A DNA stretch of 32,272 bases from Selenomonadaceae bacterium (GCA_017476425.1 JAFUZV010000160.1:1-32272); one strand, 5' to 3'. Shown: positions 14,851 to 24,706, counted from the first letter of the stretch. The notes: generated by a model from the sequence alone, not told the origin. Program-made: numbers and translations.

Positions 14851-15610
14851 TCAACTTGCAAAACAAATTAACATTCTCGGTGATTTTCTTGGAGTTCGTG
14901 ATATTGAAACGTTGACGGCGGAAGAACTCAATAAAAAATTTCAGATTGAACAAGTTGACATTGCAGTTTTATTCGGCGGATCGATTCTTGCAGGTGGTAA
15001 TATTTTCGCTGAGGCGATCAAAAATCATATCGCTAAAAATTTTATAATCGTCGGTGGTGCAGGTCATACGACTGAAACATTGCGCCAAAAGTTTAATGAA
15101 ATTTATTCTGATCTTGACGTTAGAAATTTAACTGAGGCTGAAATTTTCAATGAATATATCAAGCGGCGTTATAATGTGGCGGCGGATCATCTTGAAAAAA
15201 ATTCTACTAATTGCGGCAATAATATAACTTTTCTGCTTGAGTTGATCGACGAGAAGAAAATTACTTGCAGAAGTATAATTTTAATTCAAGATTCGACAAT
15301 GCAACTTAGAATGTGCGCAGGCTTAAAAAAATATCGCTCGGAGATCACGGCGATAAATTATGCGGCTTATCAAGCTAAAGTTATTGAAAGCAACGGCGAA
15401 TTAGTTTATCAAGATGAAATTTTCGGAATGTGGAATATTGATCGCTATGTAAGTTTATTACTCGGTGAAATTCCACGCTTGACAGATGATCGAAATGGTT
15501 ATGGTCCTCAAGGAAAAAATTTTATTTCGCACGTTGATATAGATTCAGAAGTCCAAAAGGCTTTTGAGGAAGTCAGCAAGATTTATGAAGTTAGAATTGC
15601 AAAGAACTGA
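14843..15610 (+). CDS. YdcF/SanA-family (DUF218) protein
   Basis: This 255-residue protein has the YdcF layout: a core DUF218 Rossmann-like fold with VDIAVLFGGSILAGGNIFAEA, IIVGGAGHTTETLRQ and IILIQDSTMQLRMCAG. Relatives such as E. coli YdcF bind S-adenosylmethionine; SanA/ElyC members act on envelope polymers. This one has no membrane segment and is closest to the soluble YdcF type. I chose the ATG at 14843 because GGAG is 10 bases upstream and the start overlaps the DUF4298 stop; an upstream in-frame start at 14816 lies deep in the previous gene. The reaction is unknown. Confidence 0.82.
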   Translation: MLSQLAKQINILGDFLGVRDIETLTAEELNKKFQIEQVDIAVLFGGSILAGGNIFAEAIKNHIAKNFIIVGGAGHTTETLRQKFNEIYSDLDVRNLTEAEIFNEYIKRRYNVAADHLEKNSTNCGNNITFLLELIDEKKITCRSIILIQDSTMQLRMCAGLKKYRSEITAINYAAYQAKVIESNGELVYQDEIFGMWNIDRYVSLLLGEIPRLTDDRNGYGPQGKNFISHVDIDSEVQKAFEEVSKIYEVRIAKN

Positions 15611-15629
15611 ATAATTGGAGAGATGACGA

Positions 15630-17978
15630 ATGCTTAAGATAGAAACGATGAACGGCAAAAATCGAATGTCGACGCAAGAATTGTTATTGCAGATTAGCAC
15701 AGCAATTCAAAACGGCGAAAATGAATTTGAGATCGCGGCAAGTGGTCAACACGATATAGGCGGTCCGCTTTGGCATCCCGAAGGTAAGACGTTAAAATTT
15801 CACGTAACAAACGCCGGTCAACGTGTTGGATCAATGTGTCTTCCGAACACTGAAATTATCGTTGATGGATCAACTTCGGCGGACGTTGGCTGGCTTAATG
15901 CCGGCGGAATAATTACCGTTAAAGGTGATGCCGGTGATACAGCCGGACATTGTTCCAGCGGCGGAAAAATTTTTATCGGCGGACGTGCCGGTACACGAAG
16001 CGGATCATTGATGAAACACGATCCGCTTTATGAAGAACCGGAACTTTGGATTTTGAAGAATACAGGATCATTTTCGTTTGAATTTATGGGCGGCGGTAAA
16101 GCGATTGTCTGCGGCGTTGATTCCGATCAATTTGACAGCGTTTTAGGTGAACGTGCTTGCGTTGGAATGGTCGGCGGTGTCGTTTACGTCAGAGGAAAAA
16201 TTTCAACTTATCCAAAAGATATTAAATGCAATGAACTCAACGAAGAAGATATTAATTTCATTAACGGCGGACTTGATGAATTTTTAAATCACATTGATAG
16301 AAATGAATTGAGAAATGAATTAACGGATTGGACGCAATGGAAAAAGTTGACACCGTTGACATTTGAAGAGAAACAAAATTTAACGAATAATCGACCGTCG
16401 ATTAAAGATTTTAGAATGCGTGAATGGGTTAAAGGCGGAATTTTTTCTGACGTTGCAGTTGATGATTTTGAAGTTCATAATACGATCAGTCACGGCTTAT
16501 ATCGTTTGAGAGTTCCAAGCTGGGATAATGCAAAATTTGCCGCACCTTGTGAATTTAGTTGTCCGACTGGTATTCCGACTCAACGCCGCTTTGATCTGAT
16601 TCGTCTCGGAAAATTCGACGAGGCTTTTCAACTTGAATTAGAATATACACCATTTCCGGGATCAGTTTGTGGCAGTGTTTGCCCTAATCCTTGTATGGAC
16701 GGCTGTACACGTGCAACTATTGATGAAGCTATTCAGATCGGTGCACTCGGTTATAAATCTGCGTTTGAAAATGTTGAGCCGCCGAAAGTCAAAACCGGCA
16801 AAAAAATTTCTGTGATCGGCGGCGGTGTCAGTGGTTTAAGTGCGGCGTGGCAACTTGCAAGAAAAGGTCACGATGTTACAGTTTACGATGACGCAGAAAG
16901 AATAGGCGGAAAACTTGAACAAGTTATTCCACGTGGCAGATTGAGTCACGAACTTTTAGAATCAGAATTGAAACGCATTCAAAATATCGGCGTGAAATTT
17001 GTGACGAATTGCAAAGTTGATCGTGAGAAATTCAATCAAATCAGATCAGAAAGTGACGCTGTAATTTGTGCAACTGGTGGACACAAGCCGAGATATTTTA
17101 ATTGGGAAGGCATTGAACATTTAACAATGGGAATTGAATTTCTCAAAAAAATTAATCGTGGTGAAAATCCAAAAGTTGGTAAAAAAGTTGTCGTGATCGG
17201 TTGTGGAAATTCCGGAATGGATACTTGTCGCGGAGCTTATGAAATGGGTGCAGAAAGTGTAATTGCGATCGACGTTCAAAAACCGGCGGCATTCGCTAAA
17301 GAGATTGAATATATTGAAAGTCTTGGCGGAAAATTGATCTGGCCGTTTATGACGACAAAGATCACTGCTGAAGGAATTTATTCAAACGACGGTAGATTTA
17401 TAGAGGCTGATCAAGTTATCGTTTCGATCGGTGAAGCTCCTATTTTAGATTATTTGCCTGACGATCCGGCGATAAAAAAATTTCGTGATACGTGGCTTAT
17501 TCCGAACGCTGATAAATCAATTTTGCCTGGTGTCTATGCAGTCGGCGATACGATTAAGCCCGGAAGATTAACTGATGCGATCGGTGACGGAAGAAAGACG
17601 GCTTATTATGTTGATCGTTTTGTGATGAATGAACCTTTCAAAGCATTTCCGACAAAATTAAAAATTCCGGCGGAACGTTTAAGTAAAGCATATTTTGAGA
17701 AATGTCATCATTGCGAATTGAAAGATCCAGTTGACGATCATACTCGTTGCGTAAGTTGTGGAACTTGCAGAGATTGTAAAATGTGTCTTGAGAGTTGCCC
17801 GGAGAAAGCGATTAATAGAATTGAAAATCCAGACGGTTCTTGGACTTACGCAAGCGATCCTAATCGTTGCATAGGTTGTGGAATTTGCGCCGGAGTTTGT
17901 CCTTGTGGAGTTTGGAGCATTGAAGATAATCCTGAGCCGATCAAAATGTATCGAACTGGTGATAAAATCGCCTCTTAA
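15630..17978 (+). CDS. Glutamate synthase GXGXG domain fused to GltD-type oxidoreductase with ferredoxin tail
   Basis: This 782-residue fusion supplies electrons and structure to the glutamate synthase. Residues about 15-250 form the GXGXG beta-helix domain (NAGGIITVKGDAGDTAG, GGKIFIGGRAG, MVGGVVYVRG), which in long GltB proteins supports the ammonia tunnel. From about residue 300 comes a GltD-like NADPH oxidoreductase: cluster cysteines in CEFSCPTGIP and CGSVCPNPC, the FAD site VIGGGVSGLSAAW, the NAD(P)H site VIGCGNSGMDTCRGA, and YAVGDTIKPGRLTDAIGDG. The last 100 residues add two 4Fe-4S motifs (CVSCGTCRDCKMCLESCP, CIGCGICAGVCPC). GGAG stands nine bases before the ATG. It is separated from the other two subunits by about 2.1 kb with four other genes. 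Confidence 0.93.
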   Translation: MLKIETMNGKNRMSTQELLLQISTAIQNGENEFEIAASGQHDIGGPLWHPEGKTLKFHVTNAGQRVGSMCLPNTEIIVDGSTSADVGWLNAGGIITVKGDAGDTAGHCSSGGKIFIGGRAGTRSGSLMKHDPLYEEPELWILKNTGSFSFEFMGGGKAIVCGVDSDQFDSVLGERACVGMVGGVVYVRGKISTYPKDIKCNELNEEDINFINGGLDEFLNHIDRNELRNELTDWTQWKKLTPLTFEEKQNLTNNRPSIKDFRMREWVKGGIFSDVAVDDFEVHNTISHGLYRLRVPSWDNAKFAAPCEFSCPTGIPTQRRFDLIRLGKFDEAFQLELEYTPFPGSVCGSVCPNPCMDGCTRATIDEAIQIGALGYKSAFENVEPPKVKTGKKISVIGGGVSGLSAAWQLARKGHDVTVYDDAERIGGKLEQVIPRGRLSHELLESELKRIQNIGVKFVTNCKVDREKFNQIRSESDAVICATGGHKPRYFNWEGIEHLTMGIEFLKKINRGENPKVGKKVVVIGCGNSGMDTCRGAYEMGAESVIAIDVQKPAAFAKEIEYIESLGGKLIWPFMTTKITAEGIYSNDGRFIEADQVIVSIGEAPILDYLPDDPAIKKFRDTWLIPNADKSILPGVYAVGDTIKPGRLTDAIGDGRKTAYYVDRFVMNEPFKAFPTKLKIPAERLSKAYFEKCHHCELKDPVDDHTRCVSCGTCRDCKMCLESCPEKAINRIENPDGSWTYASDPNRCIGCGICAGVCPCGVWSIEDNPEPIKMYRTGDKIAS

Positions 17979-17981
17979 ATT

Positions 17982-18009
17982 AGGGCTAAAGGCTGAGGGC
18001 TGAAGGCTG
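17982..18009 (+). repeat. 7-bp tandem repeats, GGCTGA type
   Basis: AGGGCTA, AAGGCTG, AGGGCTG and AAGGCTG run in register just after the GltD-fusion stop codon. The unit length is the same as in the GAATNNN arrays but the sequence is different. Confidence 0.8.
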
Positions 18010-18022
18010 AGAATTTTATTTT

Positions 18023-18055
18023 AAATTCTACATTCTGCATTCTACATTCTGAATT
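18023..18055 (+). repeat. 7-bp tandem repeats, ATTCTNN type
   Basis: AAATTCT, ACATTCT, GCATTCT, ACATTCT and GAATT follow each other. This is the reverse-complement orientation of the GAATNNN family. Confidence 0.8.
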
Positions 18056-18065
18056 AAAAAAATAA

Positions 18066-18093
18066 CCGATACAAACATTTTTGAATGTATCGG
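18066..18093. terminator. Bidirectional terminator between the glutamate synthase locus and rpoD
   Basis: CCGATACA (18066-18073) pairs with TGTATCGG (18086-18093). T-rich DNA follows on the plus strand and A-rich DNA precedes it (TTATTTTTTT on the minus strand), so it can end both convergent transcripts. Confidence 0.85.
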
Positions 18094-18109
18094 CTATTTT
18101 ATTTTTAAA

Positions 18110-19339
18110 TTAATCTAGAAAATCTTTCAATTTTTTACTGCGTGAAGGATGACGAAGTTTTCTTAATGCTTTCGCTTCAATTTGACGGATTCTTTCACGT
18201 GTTACGCCAAAACTTTGTCCGACTTCCTCAAGCGTTCTTGCTTTGCCGTCGTCAAGTCCAAATCTCAACCTTAATACTCTTGTTTCTCTCGGCGTTAATG
18301 TTTGCAAAACTTCTTCTAATTGTTCTTTCAAGAGTAAAAATGATGCTTGTTCTGCCGGTGCAGGTGCTTCTTGATCTTCAATGAAGTCACCAAGATTAGA
18401 ATCTTCTTCTTCACCGATCGGCGTTTCAAGTGATACCGGTTCTTGTGCGATCTTCATAATCTCACGAACACGATCAACACTAACGTCCATTTCTTCGGCG
18501 ATCTCTTCAGCTGTTGGATCACGTCCTAATTTCTGCAAAAGATTTCTTGAAACACGAATCAATTTGTTGATCGTCTCAACCATATGAACAGGTATTCTGA
18601 TTGTCCTTGCTTGATCGGCGATCGCTCTTGTTATTGCTTGACGAATCCACCACGTTGCATAAGTACTGAACTTGTAACCTTTAGTATAGTCAAATTTTTC
18701 AACGGCTTTGATCAAACCTAAATTGCCTTCTTGAATCAGATCAAGAAAGAGCATTCCGCGACCAACATAACGCTTTGCAATGCTTACTACTAAACGCAAA
18801 TTTGCTTCTGCAAGCTGCTTTTGTGCATCTTCATCGCCGGCTTTCATTCTCTTTGCAAGATCAACTTCTTGCTGCGCCGTTAAAAGTGGAACTCTGCCGA
18901 TCTCTTTTAGATACATTCTAACCGGATCATCAATCGTTACACCTTCAGGAACAGTTAAATCGATCTCTTCAGCCGACTTTACACCATCAGCCGCAGTTAA
19001 TGTAGCATCGCTTGCAATGTCGTCAAGGTCTTCAACTGAAATATTAACGTCTTCTTCAGCTTTCGCCAACTCTTCATTAAAATCAGAATCATCAATATCA
19101 TCAAGTGACTTGCTACCTTCATCACCGTCAACTAGTTTTATTCCGGTTTGACTGAATGTCTCATACAATTCTTCAACATAATCCGGCGTTAATTCTTGAT
19201 TTTGCAATGCTTCTGCTAATTCACCGTAAGTAATTATACCGCCGTTTAGTTGACCTTTTCTCAATAAGTTGGCCACTATCTGCGAACTATGGCTTATATT
19301 TTCCTCAAATACATTCATCCTTTTATTTTCTTCTGTCAT
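18110..19339 (-). CDS. rpoD: Primary RNA polymerase sigma factor RpoD (sigma-70)
   Basis: RpoD directs RNA polymerase to housekeeping promoters. The 409-residue protein has the short Gram-positive-type layout: region 1.1 at the N-terminus, an acidic linker, then [15 protein letters not shown] (1.2), [17 protein letters not shown] and [12 protein letters not shown] (2), [17 protein letters not shown] (2.4), and the C-terminal [23 protein letters not shown] (4.2). The ATG at 19339 was chosen because GAGGAGG lies eight bases upstream. An in-frame ATG 33 bp earlier overlaps the dnaG stop but would bury that site. It follows dnaG with a 29-bp gap, the classic dnaG-rpoD arrangement. Confidence 0.97.
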   Translation of the reverse strand: MTEENKRMNVFEENISHSSQIVANLLRKGQLNGGIITYGELAEALQNQELTPDYVEELYETFSQTGIKLVDGDEGSKSLDDIDDSDFNEELAKAEEDVNISVEDLDDIASDATLTAADGVKSAEEIDLTVPEGVTIDDPVRMYLKEIGRVPLLTAQQEVDLAKRMKAGDEDAQKQLAEANLRLVVSIAKRYVGRGMLFLDLIQEGNLGLIKAVEKFDYTKGYKFSTYATWWIRQAITRAIADQARTIRIPVHMVETINKLIRVSRNLLQKLGRDPTAEEIAEEMDVSVDRVREIMKIAQEPVSLETPIGEEEDSNLGDFIEDQEAPAPAEQASFLLLKEQLEEVLQTLTPRETRVLRLRFGLDDGKARTLEEVGQSFGVTRERIRQIEAKALRKLRHPSRSKKLKDFLD

Positions 19340-19368
19340 ACAGCGGCCTCCTCTATAATTTGAATTAA

Positions 19369-21228
19369 TCATTTTGTTAATTTATTAAGTTCCCTCTTTA
19401 ATTCAAGTGATTTATTTACTTTCTGTATATATTCAGGATTATCTGCAAAATTTGAATCATATTTTTCAAGTGATTTTATTTCTTCAATGATCTTTGCATA
19501 ATTTTTTTTAATCATAATTGATTTAAGCGTTTTGATTGACTCAGCATATGCTTGAGATTTTTCTTCTTCTGCAAAATTATTTCCTTCTATCAGCAGATTA
19601 GAAATTTCAGATATTGCCTCGTCATTCAAATATTGACTAGCTGTTATATCACTTGGAGATTGATTTTTTTCAATACAGTTTTTTAGATAATGAATAATTT
19701 CTTGATGAACTTTTGCGAATGCCTCAATCTTAAGAACCGAAATTGCATATTGTAAAGTGTCTGTTTCATACCACGCCATATTTAAGATCATTCGTCCTGC
19801 CGTGAGTTGTAATTCATCAAGCGAACTCAATTTTTTTACGGGTTTTGGAACATTTTCAATCGGTGTAATTTGTTGAATAGGATTTTCTAAAAATTTTTTT
19901 GTCTCTGCAATGATAATATCTTCTTCTAACATTAATTCTTTAGCAATTCGCTTTCTATATTCACTCTGCATTGTAAAATCTTTGATCTTAACGAAGAATG
20001 GCAAAATTTTTCTAAGTGCGTTAATTTTACCTTCAAGCGTCATATGTTCAGTTGTCTTAAGTGAATATTGAATTTGATAATCGATCATGGATAACGCTTT
20101 ACTTAAGAGATTCCTAAAACTTTCTGCGCCATTTTTATGAATATATTCATCAGGGTCTTTAGCGTCCGGCACAACAACAATTTTTATTTCTGCACCGGGA
20201 TTTAAAAAAATTTCCAACGCTCTCATAGTAGCCTTTTGCCCGGCAGCGTCATTATCGTAACAGAATATAATTTTCTGCGTGAATCTCGATAAAAGTTTTG
20301 CCTGCTCTTCAGTAAATGCAGTCCCTAAACTTGCAACGACATTTTTGATCCCGGCACTATAAACTGATATAACGTCCATATAACCTTCAACGATTATCAC
20401 ATAACCTAAATTGCGAATTTCCGGCAATGCTTTATTTAAACCGAAAAGCAAATTTTTTTTATTGAAGATCAAAGTTTCCGGCGAATTTAAATATTTTGGT
20501 ACTTCAAAATTATTCTGATTTACAAAACTTTTTTGCTCATCTAAAATTCTGCCGCCAAAACCAACAACTTTACCATTAATATCAACAATCGGTATCATTA
20601 CTCTATTTCTAAAATTATCGTAAATATCTAAACCATTTTTTTTTAACTTTGCAAGACCCGCCATAATTAATTGTTCGGAAGTTTTGCCTTTCTTTTTGAT
20701 AAGTGCTTTAGAAAGTGCATTCCACGAATCCGGCGCAAATCCAATTTCAAAATCTTTTATCGCCTCGTCTGTTATTCCACGTAATTTTAAATATTTCCTG
20801 CCGACTTCACCATATTGAGTATTGACTAAACAGCTATGAAAGAAATTTTTAGCTAAAGTGTTGATCTCATATAAATCTTTTTTCTGTTGATCTAATTTCA
20901 ACTCGGAAGGCGTTTTATTTTGATTTGAAGTTGGTAAAGGAATATTCAAACGTTCAGCCTGTAACTTAACTGCTTCAAAATAAGTAATATGTTCAATGAG
21001 TGAAATGAATCTAAAAATATTTCCGCCGATATGACAGCCGAAGCAATAAAAAAAACCTTTTTCGGGGCTAACAGTAAATGACGGTGTCTTTTCATTATGA
21101 AATGGACAACATCCCCAATATTGACTGCCACGTCTTTTGAGTGCAACATATTTTGAAATAACTGTTAGAATATCTGAATTGTCTCGAACTTTATTTGTAA
21201 ATTCTTCTAATTCTCCTTTATCAAGCAT
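19369..21228 (-). CDS. dnaG: DNA primase DnaG
   Basis: DnaG lays down RNA primers for replication. The 619-residue product has the CHC2 zinc-binding N-terminus ([11 protein letters not shown] with C41 and H44, then YCFGCHIGG with C62 and C65), the catalytic core with the Toprim motifs [10 protein letters not shown] and [11 protein letters not shown], and a helical C-terminal region that binds the replicative helicase. The ATG at 21228 is preceded by GGAGG; an upstream in-frame ATG has no such site. It is the first gene of a dnaG-rpoD unit. I could not find a convincing -35/-10 pair for it in the AT-rich DNA upstream. Confidence 0.96.
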   Translation of the reverse strand: MLDKGELEEFTNKVRDNSDILTVISKYVALKRRGSQYWGCCPFHNEKTPSFTVSPEKGFFYCFGCHIGGNIFRFISLIEHITYFEAVKLQAERLNIPLPTSNQNKTPSELKLDQQKKDLYEINTLAKNFFHSCLVNTQYGEVGRKYLKLRGITDEAIKDFEIGFAPDSWNALSKALIKKKGKTSEQLIMAGLAKLKKNGLDIYDNFRNRVMIPIVDINGKVVGFGGRILDEQKSFVNQNNFEVPKYLNSPETLIFNKKNLLFGLNKALPEIRNLGYVIIVEGYMDVISVYSAGIKNVVASLGTAFTEEQAKLLSRFTQKIIFCYDNDAAGQKATMRALEIFLNPGAEIKIVVVPDAKDPDEYIHKNGAESFRNLLSKALSMIDYQIQYSLKTTEHMTLEGKINALRKILPFFVKIKDFTMQSEYRKRIAKELMLEEDIIIAETKKFLENPIQQITPIENVPKPVKKLSSLDELQLTAGRMILNMAWYETDTLQYAISVLKIEAFAKVHQEIIHYLKNCIEKNQSPSDITASQYLNDEAISEISNLLIEGNNFAEEEKSQAYAESIKTLKSIMIKKNYAKIIEEIKSLEKYDSNFADNPEYIQKVNKSLELKRELNKLTK

Positions 21229-21579
21229 CTTTCTTTTGCCTCCGTGAAAATGTATATTCAATATTTAATTTCAATTTCCTTTTTTGTAAGATAATTTTTT
21301 GATTTTGAAATTGAAATAAACTTTTTTCTGATCAAATAAAAAAATTCTTTTAAAAAAATTCTTTTGAGTTGAAGAAAAAATTTTGATCAAAAAGTTTTTT
21401 ATTGATCGATCACAATTTATAAAATTTTATTCTCTTTAATGCCTCGAACAAAAAAATTTGACTTTAAAAAATTTCGTTGCTATTATATTCAAGTAAAAAT
21501 TTTTATCTTTTCAAAGTTTTTTCAAACAACCTTGCTATATTATTATCAGCAAAAAATATTTTTAAGAAAGGAAATGACA
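21229..21579. other. AT-rich divergent spacer between dnaG and the VanW-family gene
   Basis: This 351-bp spacer is very AT-rich, with many short A-runs and T-runs and an imperfect repeat of AAAAAATTCTTTT around 21340-21366. A plus-strand open frame starting at 21439 merely extends the VanW-family gene over its own promoter. Apart from that promoter (21458-21486) I see no gene, RNA or terminator in it. Confidence 0.6.
21458..21486 (+). promoter_or_regulatory. Promoter of the VanW-family gene
   Basis: TTGACT (21458-21463) and TATTAT (21481-21486) are 17 bp apart. This places transcription start near 21493 and rules out the longer reading frame from 21439. Confidence 0.7.
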
Positions 21580-22872
21580 ATGCAAAGTGCAAAAGCAGAA
21601 GCGTTTGATTGGAAGTCTCTATTTTCAATAAAAGTTGCTTCCGCCGCAACCGCTGCCACATTAACGATTGCAGGCGTAACAGCTTTTTCAATTTCAAAAT
21701 CCGTTACTGATAGTGATCGGGTAATTTTAGGCGTTAAGTCAGAAGGCATCGAAATATCCGGCTTGAGTGAAACCGGCACTCGAAAACATTTTGAAAAACT
21801 CGCCGCTGAAAAATCAAGACCGTTGAAATTCTCTTACGGTGAACAGACATTTTCAATCACGCCGGAGGAGATCAATCTCAAAGCTAATATCGACGACGCA
21901 ACTAATCAAGCCTTCAATTATGGACGAAGTAGCAACAGTGCTGTCACTAATATGGAAGATCAAATTAAATGTGCACTCAACGGTCGCAATGTTGTCTTGA
22001 CAGCAAATTATGATGAAAATCTACTTAATGAAAAATTAAATGCGATCGCTGCACAAGTCAATAGGCAGCCGGTTAATGCTTATTGTACGCTTGATGCAAA
22101 TGGTAACGTGCAAAAATTCGCCGGAATTATCGGCAAAAAATTAGACACGGAGAAAATCGCCGCGTCTTTGAAAGATCCACTTACAAAATTAAAATTGCCG
22201 AATAATATTGAACTTACTCCGGAAGATATTCTGCCATATGTTACAACTGAAGATGTTTTGCCGATTGATACGATCTTAGGTCAATATAGTACAAGTTTTA
22301 GTTGGGGTGCTCGTGGTGATAATATTGCGCTTGCCGCTGATGCTTTAAATGATAAACTTGTTAAACCTAGTTGGACATTTTCATTTAATACTACTGTTGG
22401 TGAACGAACTTATTCAGCAGGTTATCAAAATGCAGGCGTTATTATAAACGGTCGCCCGGATATTGATGTCGGCGGTGGAGTTTGTCAAGTCAGTTCGACA
22501 CTTTATAATGCTGTATTGCTTGCCGGACTTACACCGACTGAAAGAGTAGCACATTATGCGCCGTCAACTTACATTGCTCCAGGTCGTGATGCTACCGTTG
22601 CTGATGGTCAACTTGATTTCAAATTTAGAAATGATCTTGCTCACAATGTTTATCTTCTTTCAAGTACTTACGGATCAACTTTAACTGTTTATGTTCTTGG
22701 TACTCGTGCTGATCTTAACGGCGCAAGCATTCACCTTGAAACTGAAGGTTCTTATATGTCGCCGTCGCTTTACAGAGTTTATTCAAAAGATGGTCAAGTT
22801 ATCAAAGATGAATTTTTACATACTGATATTTATGACGAACTTAAACCGGCAAGAAATCAAGATCAAAACTAA
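21580..22872 (+). CDS. VanW-family protein with peptidoglycan-binding-like domain
   Basis: The 430-residue protein has one N-terminal membrane anchor (about residues 18-40), a middle region with two related lobes of the PG_binding_4 type, and a C-terminal VanW domain with FSFNTTVGERTYSAGYQNAG, DVGGGVCQVSSTLYNAVLLA and HYAPSTYIAPGRDA. VanW was named from vancomycin-resistance clusters but is widespread, with an undefined envelope role; no other van gene is here. AAGAAAGG stands eight bases before the ATG at 21580, which I prefer to an ATG six bases earlier that is too close to the site. Its stop overlaps the stop of the convergent gene. Confidence 0.9.
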   Translation: MQSAKAEAFDWKSLFSIKVASAATAATLTIAGVTAFSISKSVTDSDRVILGVKSEGIEISGLSETGTRKHFEKLAAEKSRPLKFSYGEQTFSITPEEINLKANIDDATNQAFNYGRSSNSAVTNMEDQIKCALNGRNVVLTANYDENLLNEKLNAIAAQVNRQPVNAYCTLDANGNVQKFAGIIGKKLDTEKIAASLKDPLTKLKLPNNIELTPEDILPYVTTEDVLPIDTILGQYSTSFSWGARGDNIALAADALNDKLVKPSWTFSFNTTVGERTYSAGYQNAGVIINGRPDIDVGGGVCQVSSTLYNAVLLAGLTPTERVAHYAPSTYIAPGRDATVADGQLDFKFRNDLAHNVYLLSSTYGSTLTVYVLGTRADLNGASIHLETEGSYMSPSLYRVYSKDGQVIKDEFLHTDIYDELKPARNQDQN

Positions 22873-23375
22873 ATAAATTTTTGTATTGAAGTCATTATAA
22901 AATTTTTTAATTGATCAAAATCGCCGAACCTTGAGAATAGGCAAATTGCAATTATAATTATTGAAAATAAATATTCTTTAAATGATCCAACTGTAAATAA
23001 TTTTATTCCATATTTCGTCGTCGGTGTGAATAGCGGAACTTTACCACAAATTGCATCTTCAGCGATATGAAGTAATGCACCGATCAAAACGTACATTCCA
23101 ACGTCAAACAGCGGCTCGATCATAGGATTTTGAATTATAATTAAGTCCTTTGCAAATAACAAAGCCGCCAGCAATGCAAAATAAATCACAGGATAATGTG
23201 ACCAAGTGCGATGATGTTTGCGCCATTCCCAATATGCTTTTGATTCTTTAGGCGGATCACCTTCAACGCGATCGGGTATGACGGCACCGACGATTGAACT
23301 TGCAACTGACAAAGCATTATCAGTCGCAGCAAATACAATGAAACCTGTTACTATTTGATGATTTATCCACTTCAA
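22869..23375 (-). CDS. YdjM-like membrane-bound metal-dependent hydrolase (DUF457 type)
   Basis: The 168-residue protein has about four membrane segments and the histidine-acid pattern of the YdjM/DUF457 family: NHQIVTGF near the start, AVIPDRVEGD, KHHRTWSHYPV, and ALLHIAEDAICGKVPLFTP. These residues could bind a metal ion. E. coli YdjM is SOS-regulated and its substrate is unknown; I saw no LexA-type site here. The start is TTG at 23375, chosen because GAGGTGA lies five bases upstream. The gene converges on the VanW-family gene so tightly that TAG and TAA share bases on opposite strands, with no terminator between them. Confidence 0.85.
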   Translation of the reverse strand: MKWINHQIVTGFIVFAATDNALSVASSIVGAVIPDRVEGDPPKESKAYWEWRKHHRTWSHYPVIYFALLAALLFAKDLIIIQNPMIEPLFDVGMYVLIGALLHIAEDAICGKVPLFTPTTKYGIKLFTVGSFKEYLFSIIIIAICLFSRFGDFDQLKNFIMTSIQKFI

Positions 23376-23452
23376 TTAATTCACCTCGTAAATCATTATT
23401 ATGAAAAATTCCTTGCCATTAGGCAATTAAAATAAATTTTTTAGGAGATTCT

Positions 23453-24628
23453 ATGGACGACTATACTTGGAAAAAGAGACTCGAGGCACGGCGAAAGCGT
23501 CGACAACAAGAACGCTACTTCGTCGTGTTTATTTTGGTTGCATTAGTATGTTCATTTTTATTATATATCGGAGTTTACACTAAAACGCCGGATTATGCAA
23601 TGAAAACTGCAAAAGCCGCATTGATCGACAACGATTCTGAAGAATTTAATCGTTATGTCGATCTTGTTTCTGTTACTTCTAAGGCTTATGACGATCTGAC
23701 GATCGATCTTTTCAAATATGATAAGCGGCTTTCTGATCGGGAACGATCGCTGTTTGAAAATTTTTATGTCTTGATAAGACCGCAGATCGCACAAGGTGCA
23801 GTTGACGTGATCGACTACAAGATCAAAAATAATGTTTGGACTTTACCTGATGGAATTTTGAAAGGTCGACAACTCGGAGTTGATTTTGATCTTTTGCTTG
23901 AAAGAAGTCTGATCAGACATACAACGATAACTGCTATCGGAAAAGTTGAATATACTGACGTTGACAAAGCAATAGTTGATCTTGAAGTTGTTGAGGATTA
24001 CACCGGCACGCCGTTTACTCTTGAACTTGAAGTGCAAAAAGGCGGAAGTTCCGGCTGGACTTTCGGCGGCTTTGAATTTGATTTTTTAAATCGTAAATGG
24101 AAAGTCGGCAGTGTTAATGTTAATCTCGGATCAAGTGATTGGCGTGTTGTCGGAATTACAAATTATCGTGATTATCTTGATATTGTTGCTCCGATTCTTC
24201 GTCAAGAACTTTATGATTATATCGATTCGACAAGTGAAATTGTAAATCGTTACAATGAAATTTTTTTGAGTCAACATAATGATTTTGTATCACTTCAACG
24301 AACACAAAACGGCGTTATGAACTCTCAACAGAAAGAAAGAGTTGCAGGGTATATTGAAAATAATATCATTCCGACTTTGCAGAATCGACAAATGGAACTT
24401 GATGAGATCGCTGCGCCGAACGGTGCAATTTATCTTTCAAAGTTGCGCCGTGAGTCGACAACTATAACTGTCAGTGCGTGGAGTTATTACATTAAAGGAC
24501 TTCGTGAAGGTAGCGTTGAGGCATTCAACACGGCGGAAAGTCTTCACAAGCAAGAATTAGCGATCGATCAACGAATTGAAGAAATTATTCACGATTCTGC
24601 TGTTAATCGTGATCGCCCGGAACTTTAA
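23453..24628 (+). CDS. Membrane-anchored protein with DUF2939-like region
   Basis: The 391-residue product starts with a very basic stretch (KKRLEARRKRRQQ) followed by one membrane segment (about 22-43), so most of it should lie outside the membrane. Just after it, TPDYAMKTAKAALIDND and FNRYVDL resemble DUF2939, in which a repeated unit of this type follows a signal anchor. Three tryptophan-rich beta-like segments follow (about 190-230), then a helical C-terminal half with SAWSYYIKGLREGSVEAF. No catalytic motif is visible. The TAGGAGA before the ATG supports the start. It has its own terminator and is followed by two more unknown genes. Confidence 0.75.
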   Translation: MDDYTWKKRLEARRKRRQQERYFVVFILVALVCSFLLYIGVYTKTPDYAMKTAKAALIDNDSEEFNRYVDLVSVTSKAYDDLTIDLFKYDKRLSDRERSLFENFYVLIRPQIAQGAVDVIDYKIKNNVWTLPDGILKGRQLGVDFDLLLERSLIRHTTITAIGKVEYTDVDKAIVDLEVVEDYTGTPFTLELEVQKGGSSGWTFGGFEFDFLNRKWKVGSVNVNLGSSDWRVVGITNYRDYLDIVAPILRQELYDYIDSTSEIVNRYNEIFLSQHNDFVSLQRTQNGVMNSQQKERVAGYIENNIIPTLQNRQMELDEIAAPNGAIYLSKLRRESTTITVSAWSYYIKGLREGSVEAFNTAESLHKQELAIDQRIEEIIHDSAVNRDRPEL

Positions 24629-24681
24629 AAAATTTTTTGTGATTATTTTTTAATTTGAAGAGTTAATAATTTAAGATAAAG

Positions 24682-24706
24682 AGCAGTTTAATCGACTGCT
24701 TTTTTT
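24682..24706 (+). terminator. Rho-independent terminator after the DUF2939-like gene
   Basis: AGCAGT (24682-24687) pairs with ACTGCT (24695-24700), followed by a run of T. Confidence 0.85.

Noticed and set aside
21439-21579. Upstream extension of the VanW-family gene to an ATG at 21439
   Set aside because: It would run over a TTGACT-17-TATTAT promoter and a good ribosome binding site just before 21580.
21580-22872. Vancomycin-resistance cluster
   Set aside because: VanW-domain proteins are common in Firmicutes; no vanA/H/X-type gene accompanies this one.
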